From Dyadobacter diqingensis (GTDB taxonomy: Bacteria > Bacteroidota > Bacteroidia > Cytophagales > Spirosomataceae), in the NCBI RefSeq assembly GCF_024220585.1, contig NZ_JAMXKF010000004.1, positions 620,001-684,000 of the forward strand: 64,000 bases of DNA, given 5' to 3'. Positions 8,275-17,309 of the stretch are shown here, in pieces. The first letter of the stretch is position 1. Every line of letters begins with the position of its first letter. The notes under the pieces were generated by a model that was not told the DNA's origin, made no database searches, and saw only the letters and a list, made by a program, of their open reading frames with translations. The translations under genes and the position numbers were made by a program.

Positions 8275-9315
8275 ATGTGGTACGATAAACTTTTGGTTAA
8301 TAACCAAATACCCGATTTCCTTATCAGGATGGGAATACGAAAATATTTAAAACAACGTTTGCGCGAAGAAAATAAGGGCGGCGGCGAGGCACAGCAACGC
8401 CATTTATTACAATTTATCAATACGCTTAAAAATTCACCTATTGCGGTAAATACGGCTGATGCAAACGAACAGCATTATGAAGTGCCGACAGAATTTTATC
8501 AATATTGCCTGGGCGAAAATCTGAAATATTCCTGCGGATTCTGGAAACCCGGCGTCACGGACATTGATATCTCGGAACGGGATATGCTTGAACTGACCTG
8601 TGAGCGTGCCGAGCTTATAAACGGGCAGAATGTTCTTGAACTGGGTTGTGGCTGGGGTTCGCTGTCACTTTTTATGGCAGCAAAATATCCCGGCAGTATC
8701 TTTACCGTTGTTTCCAATTCCAGAACGCAAAAACAACACATTGACGAACAGGCTTTTTTGAGAAATATTCAGAACCTGAAAGTCATTACTGCCGATATGA
8801 ATACCTTTCATACGGATGAAAAATTTGACAGGATTGTGTCTGTTGAGATGTTTGAGCATATGCGAAACTACAAACTGCTGATGCAGAAAGTAGCTTCCTT
8901 TCTGGATGACCACGGGAAAGTGTTTGTCCATATTTTCACACACAAAGAATTCGCGTACCTGTTTGAGGTAAAGGATGAAACGGACTGGATGAGCAAGTAT
9001 TTTTTCAGTGGCGGGGTAATGCCAAGCAATGATCTTTTGCTGCATTTCAACGATGACCTTAACATGGAAAAGCAATGGCTTGTTAACGGTACGCACTATG
9101 CAAAAACTTCCGAAGCCTGGCTGAATAACATGGACATTCACCGGGACGAAATCATGCCACTCTTCGAGCAGACTTATGGCAAAGACGAAGCCTTAAAATG
9201 GTGGGTCTACTGGCGTATTTTCTATATGTCCTGCGCTGAATTATGGAATTACGACGATGGAAACGAATGGATGGTAAGTCATTATCTGTTTCATAAAATC
9301 CCGGCGCCATGGTAA
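8275..9315 (+). CDS. Cyclopropane-fatty-acid-synthase-type methyltransferase, short form
   Basis: SAM-dependent methyltransferase of the CFA synthase (CMAS) family, 346 aa. Residues ~80-100 have LKYSCGFWK, matching the active-site YSCxYW of CFA synthases. The SAM motif VLELGCGWGSLSLFMA follows at ~122-137, then VSVEMFEHM. Unlike the second CFA paralogue at the end of this operon it lacks the full N-terminal lipid-binding domain and has GSIFTVVSNSRTQ where CFA synthases have VxGVTISxEQ, so it may act on a different acyl substrate or make a methyl rather than a cyclopropane product (inference). The last codons overlap the following esterase gene by 7 bp. Confidence 0.85.
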   Translation: MWYDKLLVNNQIPDFLIRMGIRKYLKQRLREENKGGGEAQQRHLLQFINTLKNSPIAVNTADANEQHYEVPTEFYQYCLGENLKYSCGFWKPGVTDIDISERDMLELTCERAELINGQNVLELGCGWGSLSLFMAAKYPGSIFTVVSNSRTQKQHIDEQAFLRNIQNLKVITADMNTFHTDEKFDRIVSVEMFEHMRNYKLLMQKVASFLDDHGKVFVHIFTHKEFAYLFEVKDETDWMSKYFFSGGVMPSNDLLLHFNDDLNMEKQWLVNGTHYAKTSEAWLNNMDIHRDEIMPLFEQTYGKDEALKWWVYWRIFYMSCAELWNYDDGNEWMVSHYLFHKIPAPW

Positions 9316-10427
9316 AACTATCGCTGACAATCATCCTGTTTCTGATTTCACTGCTGACCATTTTGCCCGCACCAGCCTTCTATTTATGGCTGCTGGCAAT
9401 CGCAGCGGATGAATTTTCGTGGGTTTTTATAGCGGTTTTACTGGTTGTTATTCTCGTTTCGTTCAAGCCATCGGCATATCAGACACCTACACTTATTGTT
9501 TCTTTTATTGCCCTGTTCATTTTTGCATCGCCCATTGCGAGAGCCTACTTCATATCCAAAAAGATACGTAACGATATGGCATCCGCTTTTGGTGATCACA
9601 GTGTGGCCAGCCAAAAACCATTTTCATACCCCGGTCTTTTTAAAAGTAATATCAGTATTCCGTATAGTACCGTCAGTTATAAAAAAACAGATAAGGGTAA
9701 TTTGACCATGGATTTTTATCCATCGGCTATTCCTGGTGTAAAACCCTGCGTAATTGTTGTGCACGGAGGTTCCTGGAAAAGCGGGGATAGCAAACAATTG
9801 CCAGAACTGAACAGCGTCCTGGCAAGTAAAGGATATCATGTGGCCGCTATTAATTACCGTCTCGCGCCATCTTATCAAAATCCCGCGCCGGTTGAAGACG
9901 TCAGAGATGCACTGGCTTTTTTAAAAGAAAAGGCAGCAGCCTGGCATATTGATTCAGGTAATTTTATTTTGCTCGGACGTTCTGCGGGAGCACAGATTGC
10001 GTTGCTTGCCGGTTTTACCCTCAAAGATCCGGAGGTAAAGGGAGTTATCGATTTTTATGGCCCTGCCGATATGGTCTGGGGTTATTCAATTCCGTCGAAT
10101 CCACTTATCATGGACTCGCGCAAAGTGATGGAAGATTATCTGGGCGGAAGTTACAATACCCATCCGCAGAATTTTGAGAAAAGTTCTCCTTTGTTATATG
10201 TTTCAAACCAGTCGCCTCCTACCCTTTTAATTCACGGAGAGAACGACGTTCTGGTGGCTTACGAGCATAGCAAAAGGCTTAATGCCAAACTGAGCACCAA
10301 CGGGGTTAAACATTATTTGCTCACCCTGCCGTGGGCAACACACGCTTTTGACTATAACCTGAACGGTCCGGGAGGGCAGCTTTCCACCTATGCCGTAATG
10401 TATTTCTTAAAATCTGTAACCAATTAG
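9309..10427 (+). CDS. Membrane-anchored alpha/beta hydrolase (carboxylesterase/lipase type)
   Basis: Three hydrophobic N-terminal helices (~5-80) precede an alpha/beta-hydrolase domain of the hormone-sensitive-lipase/BD-FAE type: oxyanion motif VVHGGSWKSG (~150), nucleophile elbow LGRSAGAQ (~220, Ser in GxSxG), acid in HGENDVLVAYEHS and catalytic His in ATHAFDYN near the end. The membrane anchor is unusual for this group and suits work on membrane lipids. It overlaps the methyltransferase upstream by 7 bp and is 2 bp from the oxidoreductase downstream, so it belongs to the lipid operon. Substrate unknown. Confidence 0.85.
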   Translation: MVKLSLTIILFLISLLTILPAPAFYLWLLAIAADEFSWVFIAVLLVVILVSFKPSAYQTPTLIVSFIALFIFASPIARAYFISKKIRNDMASAFGDHSVASQKPFSYPGLFKSNISIPYSTVSYKKTDKGNLTMDFYPSAIPGVKPCVIVVHGGSWKSGDSKQLPELNSVLASKGYHVAAINYRLAPSYQNPAPVEDVRDALAFLKEKAAAWHIDSGNFILLGRSAGAQIALLAGFTLKDPEVKGVIDFYGPADMVWGYSIPSNPLIMDSRKVMEDYLGGSYNTHPQNFEKSSPLLYVSNQSPPTLLIHGENDVLVAYEHSKRLNAKLSTNGVKHYLLTLPWATHAFDYNLNGPGGQLSTYAVMYFLKSVTN

Positions 10428-10429
10428 CG

Positions 10430-11704
10430 ATGCTTAAAACAGCGATTATAGGAACCGGAATTGCGGGTATGGGCTGCGGTCATTTCCTGCACCAGACAGA
10501 CGACATCACACTGTTCGAACAGAATGACTATGTTGGCGGGCATACCAACACGGTTACCGTGGATGAAGAGGGAAAACCTGTTCACATTGATACCGGTTTT
10601 ATGGTTTTCAATTACGAAACCTATCCCAATTTGTGCAGGCTGTTTAAAGAGATTGACGCGTCGGTAAAAAAAACAGATATGTCTTTTAGTGTTCAGCACA
10701 AGCCCAGCGGCCTGGAATACAGTGGGTCAAGTCTTAATCACCTTTTTGCACAGCGCAAAAATCTGTTCAACCTGAAATACATCAGAATGCTCTCTGAAAT
10801 TTCAAGGTTTAACCGGGACAGTGTGCAGATTTTGGACGACCCCCAGTTTTCGAATTATTCGATTGGACAATATATCAGGGAATTTGGATACAGCGACGAT
10901 ATGTTATGGAAATATCTGGTGCCGATGAGCTCGGCTGTTTGGTCCACGCCCATGGAGCAAATGCTTGATTTTCCGGCTGTAACCCTGATCAGGTTCTTCA
11001 AAAACCATGGCTTTCTTGGCATTGATACGCAACACCAATGGTATACGCTCCATAACGGCAGTCAGTCTTATCGTGAAATCCTGATCAAGCCATTTAAAAA
11101 TAAAATCCACGTTAACCGGAAGGCCGTAAAAATCAAGCGGGAAAATGATAAGGTTACCGTACTCGCATCGGACGGCACCCGCGAAGTTTTCGACCGTGTG
11201 ATCATCGCCAGTCATGCGGACCAGGCGTTGGCCATGCTTAGTGAACCGACCGTGCTTGAACAAAATATTTTGTCGAATTTCAAGTATCAATACAATAAAG
11301 CGGTTTTACATACCGACGAAAAAGTAATGCCTGATACAAAACTGGCGTGGAGCAGCTGGAATTACCGGATCGCCGAAAGCAAGTTTGAAATCGCGCCAAG
11401 CACGGTTTACTGGATGAACAGGCTGCAACAGGTATCTGACAAAAAAAACTATTTCGTTTCGATCAATCCTCAGGACGATCTTAATGCAAACAAGATCATA
11501 CGGGAAATCGACTACGAGCATCCGCTTTTTGACGTCCCGGCCATGCACGCGCAGAGCAGCTTAAAATTACTGAACGAAACAGGGCCGGTTTATTTCTGTG
11601 GAAGTTATTTCAAATACGGATTTCATGAGGATGCGTTTAAAAGTGCTGTTGATTTGTGCGCGAACCTGACAACGGCAAAAATTTTAAACAACGAAATCCA
11701 TTAA
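10430..11704 (+). CDS. FAD-dependent amine-oxidase-like oxidoreductase
   Basis: 424 aa. N-terminal FAD-binding motif TAIIGTGIAGMGCGHFL (GxGxxG), then the flavin contact GGHTNTV and GFMVFNYETYPNL, as in the NAD(P)-binding/FAD amine-oxidase family often found beside cyclopropane-synthase paralogues and DUF1365. The C-terminus has VYFCGSYFKYGFHEDAFKSA, the second flavin contact. In comparable proteobacterial clusters these proteins are tied to fatty-acid modification during photo-oxidative stress; a role in desaturation or oxidation of methylated acyl chains is inference. Confidence 0.85.
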   Translation: MLKTAIIGTGIAGMGCGHFLHQTDDITLFEQNDYVGGHTNTVTVDEEGKPVHIDTGFMVFNYETYPNLCRLFKEIDASVKKTDMSFSVQHKPSGLEYSGSSLNHLFAQRKNLFNLKYIRMLSEISRFNRDSVQILDDPQFSNYSIGQYIREFGYSDDMLWKYLVPMSSAVWSTPMEQMLDFPAVTLIRFFKNHGFLGIDTQHQWYTLHNGSQSYREILIKPFKNKIHVNRKAVKIKRENDKVTVLASDGTREVFDRVIIASHADQALAMLSEPTVLEQNILSNFKYQYNKAVLHTDEKVMPDTKLAWSSWNYRIAESKFEIAPSTVYWMNRLQQVSDKKNYFVSINPQDDLNANKIIREIDYEHPLFDVPAMHAQSSLKLLNETGPVYFCGSYFKYGFHEDAFKSAVDLCANLTTAKILNNEIH

Positions 11705-11728
11705 GGCCGTTTTATCGTATATCCATAC

Positions 11729-12541
11729 ATGAAACAGGATCATTTAAATTCTTGCTTATACAAGGCCCGGGTGATGCATAACAGGCTTCACCCAAAGAAA
11801 CATACATTTCATTACGATATTTTTATGTTTTATCTGGACTTGGCAGAGCTTGATTTCATTTCACAGAAGTTCAGATGGCTAAGCAGAAATCGTTTCAACC
11901 TGTTCAATTTCCGGGATTCAGATCATTTACAGTTACCGATTGAAAATCCGGATAAATCGAAAAAAATCAGGGAACACATTACGCAATACCTGGCTGAAAA
12001 TCTGGTAGATATTGGAAACGGGCGGATTATGTTGCTTACCAATCTGTGTACGATGGGTTATCAGTTCAATCCGGTTTCATTTTATATCTGTTACAATGAG
12101 CTTGACGAACCCGTCTGTACCGTCGTGGAAGTTTGTAACACTTTTAAAGAAATGAAACCTTATTTCCTTGGTAACGAAACGTTTAACGACAATAAATTTC
12201 ATCTTCATACCTATAAAAATTTCTACGTTTCGCCTTTTATCGATCTTGATTTCTATTTTGATTTCAACGTGAAAGTACCGGGAGAGCGACTGAATATTGC
12301 CATTAATGATTATGATGAGTCGGGTGAGCTTTATTTCATGAGCGCATTGCAGGGCGAAAAAGCAGCGCTTACGGATGCCAATATGATCCGGTATTTTTTC
12401 AGTATTCCGCTTGTTACCATGCAGATCACCTGGCTTATTCATTGGCAGGCATTAAAACTTTGGGCCAAGCAAATCGGGTTCCATCGCAAGGCAGACAACC
12501 CTCAATTACAAACCGAAGTATACAGAAGGTACAAATCTTAA
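11729..12541 (+). CDS. DUF1365 family protein
   Basis: 270 aa, matching DUF1365 along its whole length: SCLYKARVMHNRLHPKKHTF at the N-terminus, then NLCTMGYQFNPVSFYICY, EVCNTFKEMKPYFL and a PFIDLDFYFDF core, ending with a hydrophobic segment (ITWLIHWQALKLW). The family is almost always next to a flavin amine-oxidase-like gene and a CFA-synthase paralogue, as here, 24 bp after the first and 23 bp before the second. The biochemical role is not established; a lipid-pathway partner is inferred from conserved neighbourhood. Confidence 0.85.
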   Translation: MKQDHLNSCLYKARVMHNRLHPKKHTFHYDIFMFYLDLAELDFISQKFRWLSRNRFNLFNFRDSDHLQLPIENPDKSKKIREHITQYLAENLVDIGNGRIMLLTNLCTMGYQFNPVSFYICYNELDEPVCTVVEVCNTFKEMKPYFLGNETFNDNKFHLHTYKNFYVSPFIDLDFYFDFNVKVPGERLNIAINDYDESGELYFMSALQGEKAALTDANMIRYFFSIPLVTMQITWLIHWQALKLWAKQIGFHRKADNPQLQTEVYRRYKS

Positions 12542-12564
12542 CAGGCCAGACACCCATCATTACT

Positions 12565-13827
12565 ATGCTAAAAACCCACGCAAAATTGAATAAAACGGAA
12601 CCTGTTGCAACAAAACCTGGCTTATACCAGCAACTGGTTTTAAGCCAGCTTCATAAGATGAATTTGGGGAAGCTGGCATTAACATTTCCGGATGGGCGGA
12701 CTGAGTTTTTCGGTGACGGGGTCAACCCGATATCGGCTTCTGTGACCATTACGGATGTGGAATTTTTTAAACGTCTCACCCTGTTTGGCGACATAGGTTT
12801 TGGAGAAGCCTATGTGGAAGGACTCTGGGAAACGGACAACATCACCAGCGTGATTAACTGGGTACTGCTTAATGTTGAAAATGCACCGGGCGTTTCGGGC
12901 AGCAAATCACGGACTTTTGCGTTGAATATTTTAAGGCTATGGAATAAAATAACCCATAGCTCCCGTTCCAATACCCTTGAAGGATCGAGGAAAAACATAT
13001 CGGAACATTATGACCTGAGCAATGATTTCTTCGGCGTTTTTCTGGATAAAACCATGACTTATTCAAGTGCCTATTTCCGTCATGAAGGCATGGACCTGGA
13101 AGAGGCGCAGCTGGAAAAATATGATCGTCTTTGCCAGAAACTCAACTTACAGCCTTCTGACCACGTCCTTGAAATTGGCAGTGGCTGGGGTGGGAACGCC
13201 ATATACATGGCAAAAAATTATGGCTGTAAAGTCACATCACTTACCTTATCCGTTGAACAACAGAAACTTGCCACGGAACGTATATCCAATGCCGGCTTAT
13301 CTGAACGGGTTCAGGTTCTACTGATGGACTACCGGAATATCCAGGGTTCATTTGACAAAATTGTATCCATTGAAATGCTCGAAGCAGTCGGCCATGAATA
13401 CCTTGATAGCTATTTCAGCAAATGTAATTCCCTTCTGAAAAAAGACGGCATCCTGGCCATACAGGTTATCACCTGCCCGGATTCCCGTTACGACAGTTTG
13501 AAAAAAGGTGTCGACTGGATACAAAAATATATTTTCCCAGGGTCACTGCTGCCTTCTGTGGCGGCTATTAACCGGTCTGTGAACAAAACCGGCGACATGA
13601 GTCTGGTAGACCTGAAAGAATTCGGGCTGCACTATGCGTACACTTTAAGAGCCTGGCTGGATAAATTCAATGAACGTTTGGCCGAGATCAAAAGTCTCGG
13701 TTATGACGAACAATTTATCCGCAAATGGACCTATTACCTTTGTTATTGTGAAGCGGCATTTGTCATGCGAAATATCAGCGTCATGCAGCTGGTTTATAGC
13801 CGGCCAAACAATACGAATTTCTTATAA
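12565..13827 (+). CDS. Cyclopropane-fatty-acyl-phospholipid synthase family protein, long form
   Basis: About 420 aa, with both domains of classical CFA synthase. The N-terminal lipid-binding domain (~30-115) includes GDIGFGEAYVEGLWETDN. The catalytic domain has DKTMTYSSAYF, the SAM site VLEIGSGWGGNAIYMA and VTSLTLSVEQ, then a C-terminal FPGSLLPS. The usual YSCxYW cysteine is replaced by serine (YSSAYF), seen in many methyltransferase paralogues. The start at 12565 is preferred because the longer frame from 12442 would run 100 bp into DUF1365 and adds residues unlike the family. Last gene of the lipid operon, directly followed by a terminator. Confidence 0.88.
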   Translation: MLKTHAKLNKTEPVATKPGLYQQLVLSQLHKMNLGKLALTFPDGRTEFFGDGVNPISASVTITDVEFFKRLTLFGDIGFGEAYVEGLWETDNITSVINWVLLNVENAPGVSGSKSRTFALNILRLWNKITHSSRSNTLEGSRKNISEHYDLSNDFFGVFLDKTMTYSSAYFRHEGMDLEEAQLEKYDRLCQKLNLQPSDHVLEIGSGWGGNAIYMAKNYGCKVTSLTLSVEQQKLATERISNAGLSERVQVLLMDYRNIQGSFDKIVSIEMLEAVGHEYLDSYFSKCNSLLKKDGILAIQVITCPDSRYDSLKKGVDWIQKYIFPGSLLPSVAAINRSVNKTGDMSLVDLKEFGLHYAYTLRAWLDKFNERLAEIKSLGYDEQFIRKWTYYLCYCEAAFVMRNISVMQLVYSRPNNTNFL

Positions 13828-13864
13828 AGAAAATGCCCGTCGAAATCATCAGCGGGCATTTTCT
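13828..13864. terminator. Intrinsic terminator between convergent genes
   Basis: Stem AGAAAATGCCCG (13828-13839) with CGGGCATTTTCT (13853-13864), 12 bp perfect. It begins right after the stop of the CFA-type gene and serves both strands. Confidence 0.85.
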
Positions 13865-13884
13865 CTTATATAAAACGAACAAAA

Positions 13885-14658
13885 TCAGCCATTTCCACGG
13901 GCCAGCTGTACTTCCAGGCGTATATCAACACCCCTGTCGTTGGCACCATATCGCGAACCATAACCGCTGCCGGTTCCAATGCCAACGCCCATACCGCCTC
14001 CCATGCCAATTCCACCGCCAAGACCTATACCAATTCTTGGAGAAAAACCGGATTGCGAAGATGAAGCACCGTCAATTTTAATACTGACGCCCAACAAGGA
14101 AGATTCCCTGGTATTCATCGCGAGCAGGCTGAAAGGTATTGCCATTTGCTGCGTCAGTTCCCCATTTTTATCCATGCTGATGTGAGACTTAATACTGCCA
14201 TCGGCTTCAACGAGGTTTATAAAACGTTGCCCCTGTTTATCTTTCCAAACGGCCTCCTTGTTATAGGAATCGATCAAAAGCCCCAGGCCAAGGCTGTTTG
14301 GTAAATCTGTATCAATCCTGCGTAACGCCTTGCGGTCTTCTTTCATAACCACCGGAAACAACAGGGAATAAGAATCCTTTTTCTGTCCTTCGGGACTGAA
14401 AGATACTTTCAAACCGTTACCCAAAATCTTTTGGATCGTCGCGGGATCACGGGTTGTCATGGTCATGTATAAGTAATGGTCATCATTGATGATGCCATAT
14501 GCCAGTCTTGAAACCTGATCTTTTCCATCCGGTTTCACCTCATCTACATAAGAGAAAGGCGCATTCCATTTTGATGCATAAGGGATCGTTTTCGAAGAAC
14601 TACACCCTGCCAGTACCACCAGGGCAAGGAGGAACCAGCTATTATTTTTACTTTTCAT
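13885..14658 (-). CDS. Lipoprotein of unknown function with glycine-rich tail
   Basis: Signal sequence ending in a clear lipobox (LVVLAGCSSSK). The translated frame opens at 14676; the start at 14658 (MKSKNNSWFLLAL) gives a more normal signal. The middle ~150 residues contain no recognised domain and read as a mixed beta fold (GIINDDHYLYMTMTTRDP, FINLVEADGSIKSHISMDK). Near the C-terminus there is a glycine-rich stretch (GIGLGGGIGMGGGMGVGIG), followed by a short RLEVQLARGNG end. Convergent with the lipid operon and separated from the kinase operon by ~130 bp. The protein is unrecognised; an envelope location is well supported. Confidence 0.75.
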   Translation of the reverse strand: MKSKNNSWFLLALVVLAGCSSSKTIPYASKWNAPFSYVDEVKPDGKDQVSRLAYGIINDDHYLYMTMTTRDPATIQKILGNGLKVSFSPEGQKKDSYSLLFPVVMKEDRKALRRIDTDLPNSLGLGLLIDSYNKEAVWKDKQGQRFINLVEADGSIKSHISMDKNGELTQQMAIPFSLLAMNTRESSLLGVSIKIDGASSSQSGFSPRIGIGLGGGIGMGGGMGVGIGTGSGYGSRYGANDRGVDIRLEVQLARGNG

Positions 14659-14786
14659 CTTGCTATTTATGTACACTAAATTTCAACTATAATTAAACGA
14701 AACCGTTCTTAAAACATTACGATTAATTAGAAAAATTCGTTGCATTTAATGTTACTTTAATCAGCCCATCTCATCTTCTTTTGTTC

Positions 14787-16715
14787 CTAAATACCCGATT
14801 GCGCGAGCAGGTTACCGATTTTCTCATGAAGCCGGATGGGTTCAAATGGCTTAGACAACGTATCGTTCATACCTGATTCGAGAGCCTGGCGCGTATCTTC
14901 TTCAAGCACCGTAGCCGATAGCGACAAAATCGGTGTGGTGATGCCCATTTGCTTTCGGGCATATTGTGCCGTTTGAAATCCGTCCATTTCCGGCATCCGG
15001 GTATCCATGATGATCAGGTCAAAAATATTTTCACGCAGCTCTTTGATCGCCTCCTTTCCGTTAACCACCAGGGTCACATCAATCAGCCAGGTGGTTAGGT
15101 ATTTATTGATCAGCAAGGCGTTGATATGGTTATCCTCGGCAACCAAAATTCTCTTTCCAAAAAACGGGCTAAGACTTTTGAATGACACCACCGGCGCTTT
15201 TTCGCTCATTTTCTGGTTGGCGTCTTTCAGCAGCAATGTGAAATAAAATTCACTTCCCTTTTGATACTGGCTCGTTACTCGGAGATCTCCACCCATCAGC
15301 AGCACCAGCTTCTGGGAAATTGTCAGCCCCAGACCTGTGCCGCCATAGTTATGCGAAGTTTCCTGAGTCGCCTGGCCATATTCGGAGAAAATCGCCGAAA
15401 TCCGGTCTTCTGAAATCCCGATGCCCGAGTCTTCCACAGCCAGTCGTATTTTGTGAAAAGAACCTTCCATTCCCTGATGCTCGATTTTCAGTTTCACATG
15501 ACCTGCGTGGGTGAATTTCAGTGCATTACCAACCAAGTTCATCAAAATCTGGTTGAGACGCATGCCATCGATCAATATACTCTCAGGAATTTCCTTGTCA
15601 CATATGAGGCTTAGTTCCAGCCTTTTTTCATCGGCCTTAAACCGCATCAGATCGATAATGCCCTTACCCAGAACAAACAGGTTCGTGGGTGTTGGAAGGA
15701 TTGAAAACTTGCCTTCATCAATTTTGGAAATATCCAGAATATCATTCAGAATATTTAAAAGTGAACCCGACGAATGCAGAAGCATTTCAAGCAATTCGCG
15801 CTGGTAAGTTTCCAGTTCCGTAGCTTCCAGCAAATTGCCAATGCCGATGATACCGTTCAAAGGCGTACGGATCTCGTGACTCATATTGGCCAGAAAAGAT
15901 TCCTTGACCTTTCTGGATTTATCGGCCAGGCTTCGTGCTTCCACGAGCGCCAGTTCATGCGCCTTCCTTTTTTCAATATCATGCAGATTGATAAAAAGAA
16001 GACGGTTTTTATACATGATCCGCAGTTCAAGCCAAACCGGCTGACGGAGTTTTCCTATAAACTGGTCTTCGACCACAATCGTTTCTCCGCTCATGTAGGT
16101 CTGGTTCACCAACACGCTTTGAAGGCCGGAACGGTTTGGTTCCACCAGCAAATCCAGCATCGAAATATTGATCAGCGCAGCCGGATCCAACCCTAAAATG
16201 GTTTGTACCGACGGATTTATCGATAATATCCTTCCCGAATCTGCCGCAACCGTTGCGATGATATCAGGAGAATTGGTGACAATCGTAGCGTAATTTTCAA
16301 GAAGCTTGTTCTTTTCTCTGATCTCCCGCTGACTTCTTGCCACGCGGATCAGAGAATCAACCTTGGCATTGGTGATATAGGGATCAAGCGGTTTATAAAG
16401 ATAATCAATCGCTCCGGTCTTCAGACCGCGCACAGCGTAAGTCGTTTCCTTTGAAATCGCCGTTACAAAAACGATCAGAATTTCCTTGGTTTTAGGATTT
16501 GAAGCAAGTGTTTCAGCAAACTCGAAACCATCCATACCCGGCATCTGAACATCAACCAAAGCCACCGATATTTCATTTTCCCAAACGATACGCAAGGCCT
16601 CATTTGGTGAAGTAGTGGCAAAAATGGTAATATCGTCCCTGTTCAGAATCGCTTTCAGGGATAATAAATTTTCTTCCCTGTCGTCGAGCAGCAGAATTTT
16701 CGTATTTTCCATCAT
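14787..16715 (-). CDS. Hybrid histidine kinase: receiver-PAS-HisKA-HATPase-receiver
   Basis: 642 aa, cytoplasmic, no membrane segment. Order: receiver (1-125, phospho-acceptor Asp55 in VALVDVQMPGMDG, Lys108), short coiled coil, PAS (~140-255), HisKA with His280 in NMSHEIRTPLNG, HATPase (GIGIS ~431, NYGGTGLGLTIS ~457), and a C-terminal receiver (~520-642, Asp571 in IIMDTRMPEMDG). It starts directly after the CheB stop, so it is the last gene of a four-gene signalling operon with a CHASE3 hybrid kinase, CheR and CheB. It probably receives phosphate from the membrane kinase and passes it on; no output DNA-binding domain is present. Confidence 0.9.
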   Translation of the reverse strand: MMENTKILLLDDREENLLSLKAILNRDDITIFATTSPNEALRIVWENEISVALVDVQMPGMDGFEFAETLASNPKTKEILIVFVTAISKETTYAVRGLKTGAIDYLYKPLDPYITNAKVDSLIRVARSQREIREKNKLLENYATIVTNSPDIIATVAADSGRILSINPSVQTILGLDPAALINISMLDLLVEPNRSGLQSVLVNQTYMSGETIVVEDQFIGKLRQPVWLELRIMYKNRLLFINLHDIEKRKAHELALVEARSLADKSRKVKESFLANMSHEIRTPLNGIIGIGNLLEATELETYQRELLEMLLHSSGSLLNILNDILDISKIDEGKFSILPTPTNLFVLGKGIIDLMRFKADEKRLELSLICDKEIPESILIDGMRLNQILMNLVGNALKFTHAGHVKLKIEHQGMEGSFHKIRLAVEDSGIGISEDRISAIFSEYGQATQETSHNYGGTGLGLTISQKLVLLMGGDLRVTSQYQKGSEFYFTLLLKDANQKMSEKAPVVSFKSLSPFFGKRILVAEDNHINALLINKYLTTWLIDVTLVVNGKEAIKELRENIFDLIIMDTRMPEMDGFQTAQYARKQMGITTPILSLSATVLEEDTRQALESGMNDTLSKPFEPIRLHEKIGNLLAQSGI

Positions 16716-17309
16716 TTAAGTTGAGTAGCTGTAAAGGATACTTCTAATTTCGTCAAAAAAATTTTCTTCATTCAGAATTTGGTGTTTATCGTATTCGTTG
16801 ATGGCTGCCAGTGGCATTCTTGGTACTTCCGCAAAGTCCGGGTTCTGTACATACGTACTAAAACCCTTTTCTGCAATTTGCTTTATTCCTGCTGCTCCGT
16901 CCTCACTCGCTCCTGAAAACAGCATGGCGGCCTTGATGCGTATCCCCGACTGTGCCGCGGAGATAAAAGTGGCATCAATGGACGGACGTGAAAAAAAATC
17001 CTTTTCTGTTGCATCCAGATAAAACCGCCGGTCCGGACCGATCAACAAATGATAGTCGGGCACTGCGAAATAAATGCAATTCGTGTCCAGCAAATCAAGA
17101 TGCTGCGGCTCCTCCATTCTTACTTTTGTTTTTGATTTAAACAGAACCGGGAGTTCAGATAAACTGGATTTTCCACGATGCAAAACAAAAATCAAAGCGC
17201 AAGGCAATGGTTTGTTAACTAACTTTATAATCTCTTCAAAAAGCACAAAACTCCCTGACGATCCTCCCATGAGTATCAGATTTAAGGGATCACTTTTTGA
17301 GGTTTTCAT
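16716..17309 (-). CDS. Stand-alone CheB methylesterase domain protein
   Basis: 197 aa, only the catalytic half of CheB with no receiver domain. The triad is visible: Ser17 in LMGGSSGS, His44 in FVLHRGKSS, Asp137 in FSGASEDGAAG. It overlaps the CheR gene by ATGA and lies end to end with the downstream hybrid kinase gene. CheB removes methyl esters or deamidates receptor glutamates in chemotaxis, but no methyl-accepting protein or CheA is encoded here, so its target is probably one of the operon's kinases or an unlinked protein (inference). Confidence 0.88.
   Translation of the reverse strand: MKTSKSDPLNLILMGGSSGSFVLFEEIIKLVNKPLPCALIFVLHRGKSSLSELPVLFKSKTKVRMEEPQHLDLLDTNCIYFAVPDYHLLIGPDRRFYLDATEKDFFSRPSIDATFISAAQSGIRIKAAMLFSGASEDGAAGIKQIAEKGFSTYVQNPDFAEVPRMPLAAINEYDKHQILNEENFFDEIRSILYSYST

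Noticed and set aside
8665..9141. 158-codon minus-strand ORF
   Set aside because: Lies wholly inside the CFA-type methyltransferase gene, which has clear family motifs; the antisense translation has none.
12442..12564. Upstream extension of the second CFA-type gene
   Set aside because: Would overlap DUF1365 by 100 bp and adds residues unlike the family; ATG at 12565 preferred.
13960..14040. Repetitive-looking DNA at the lipoprotein gene end
   Set aside because: It is the glycine-rich coding stretch of the lipoprotein, not a separate repeat or CRISPR-like array.
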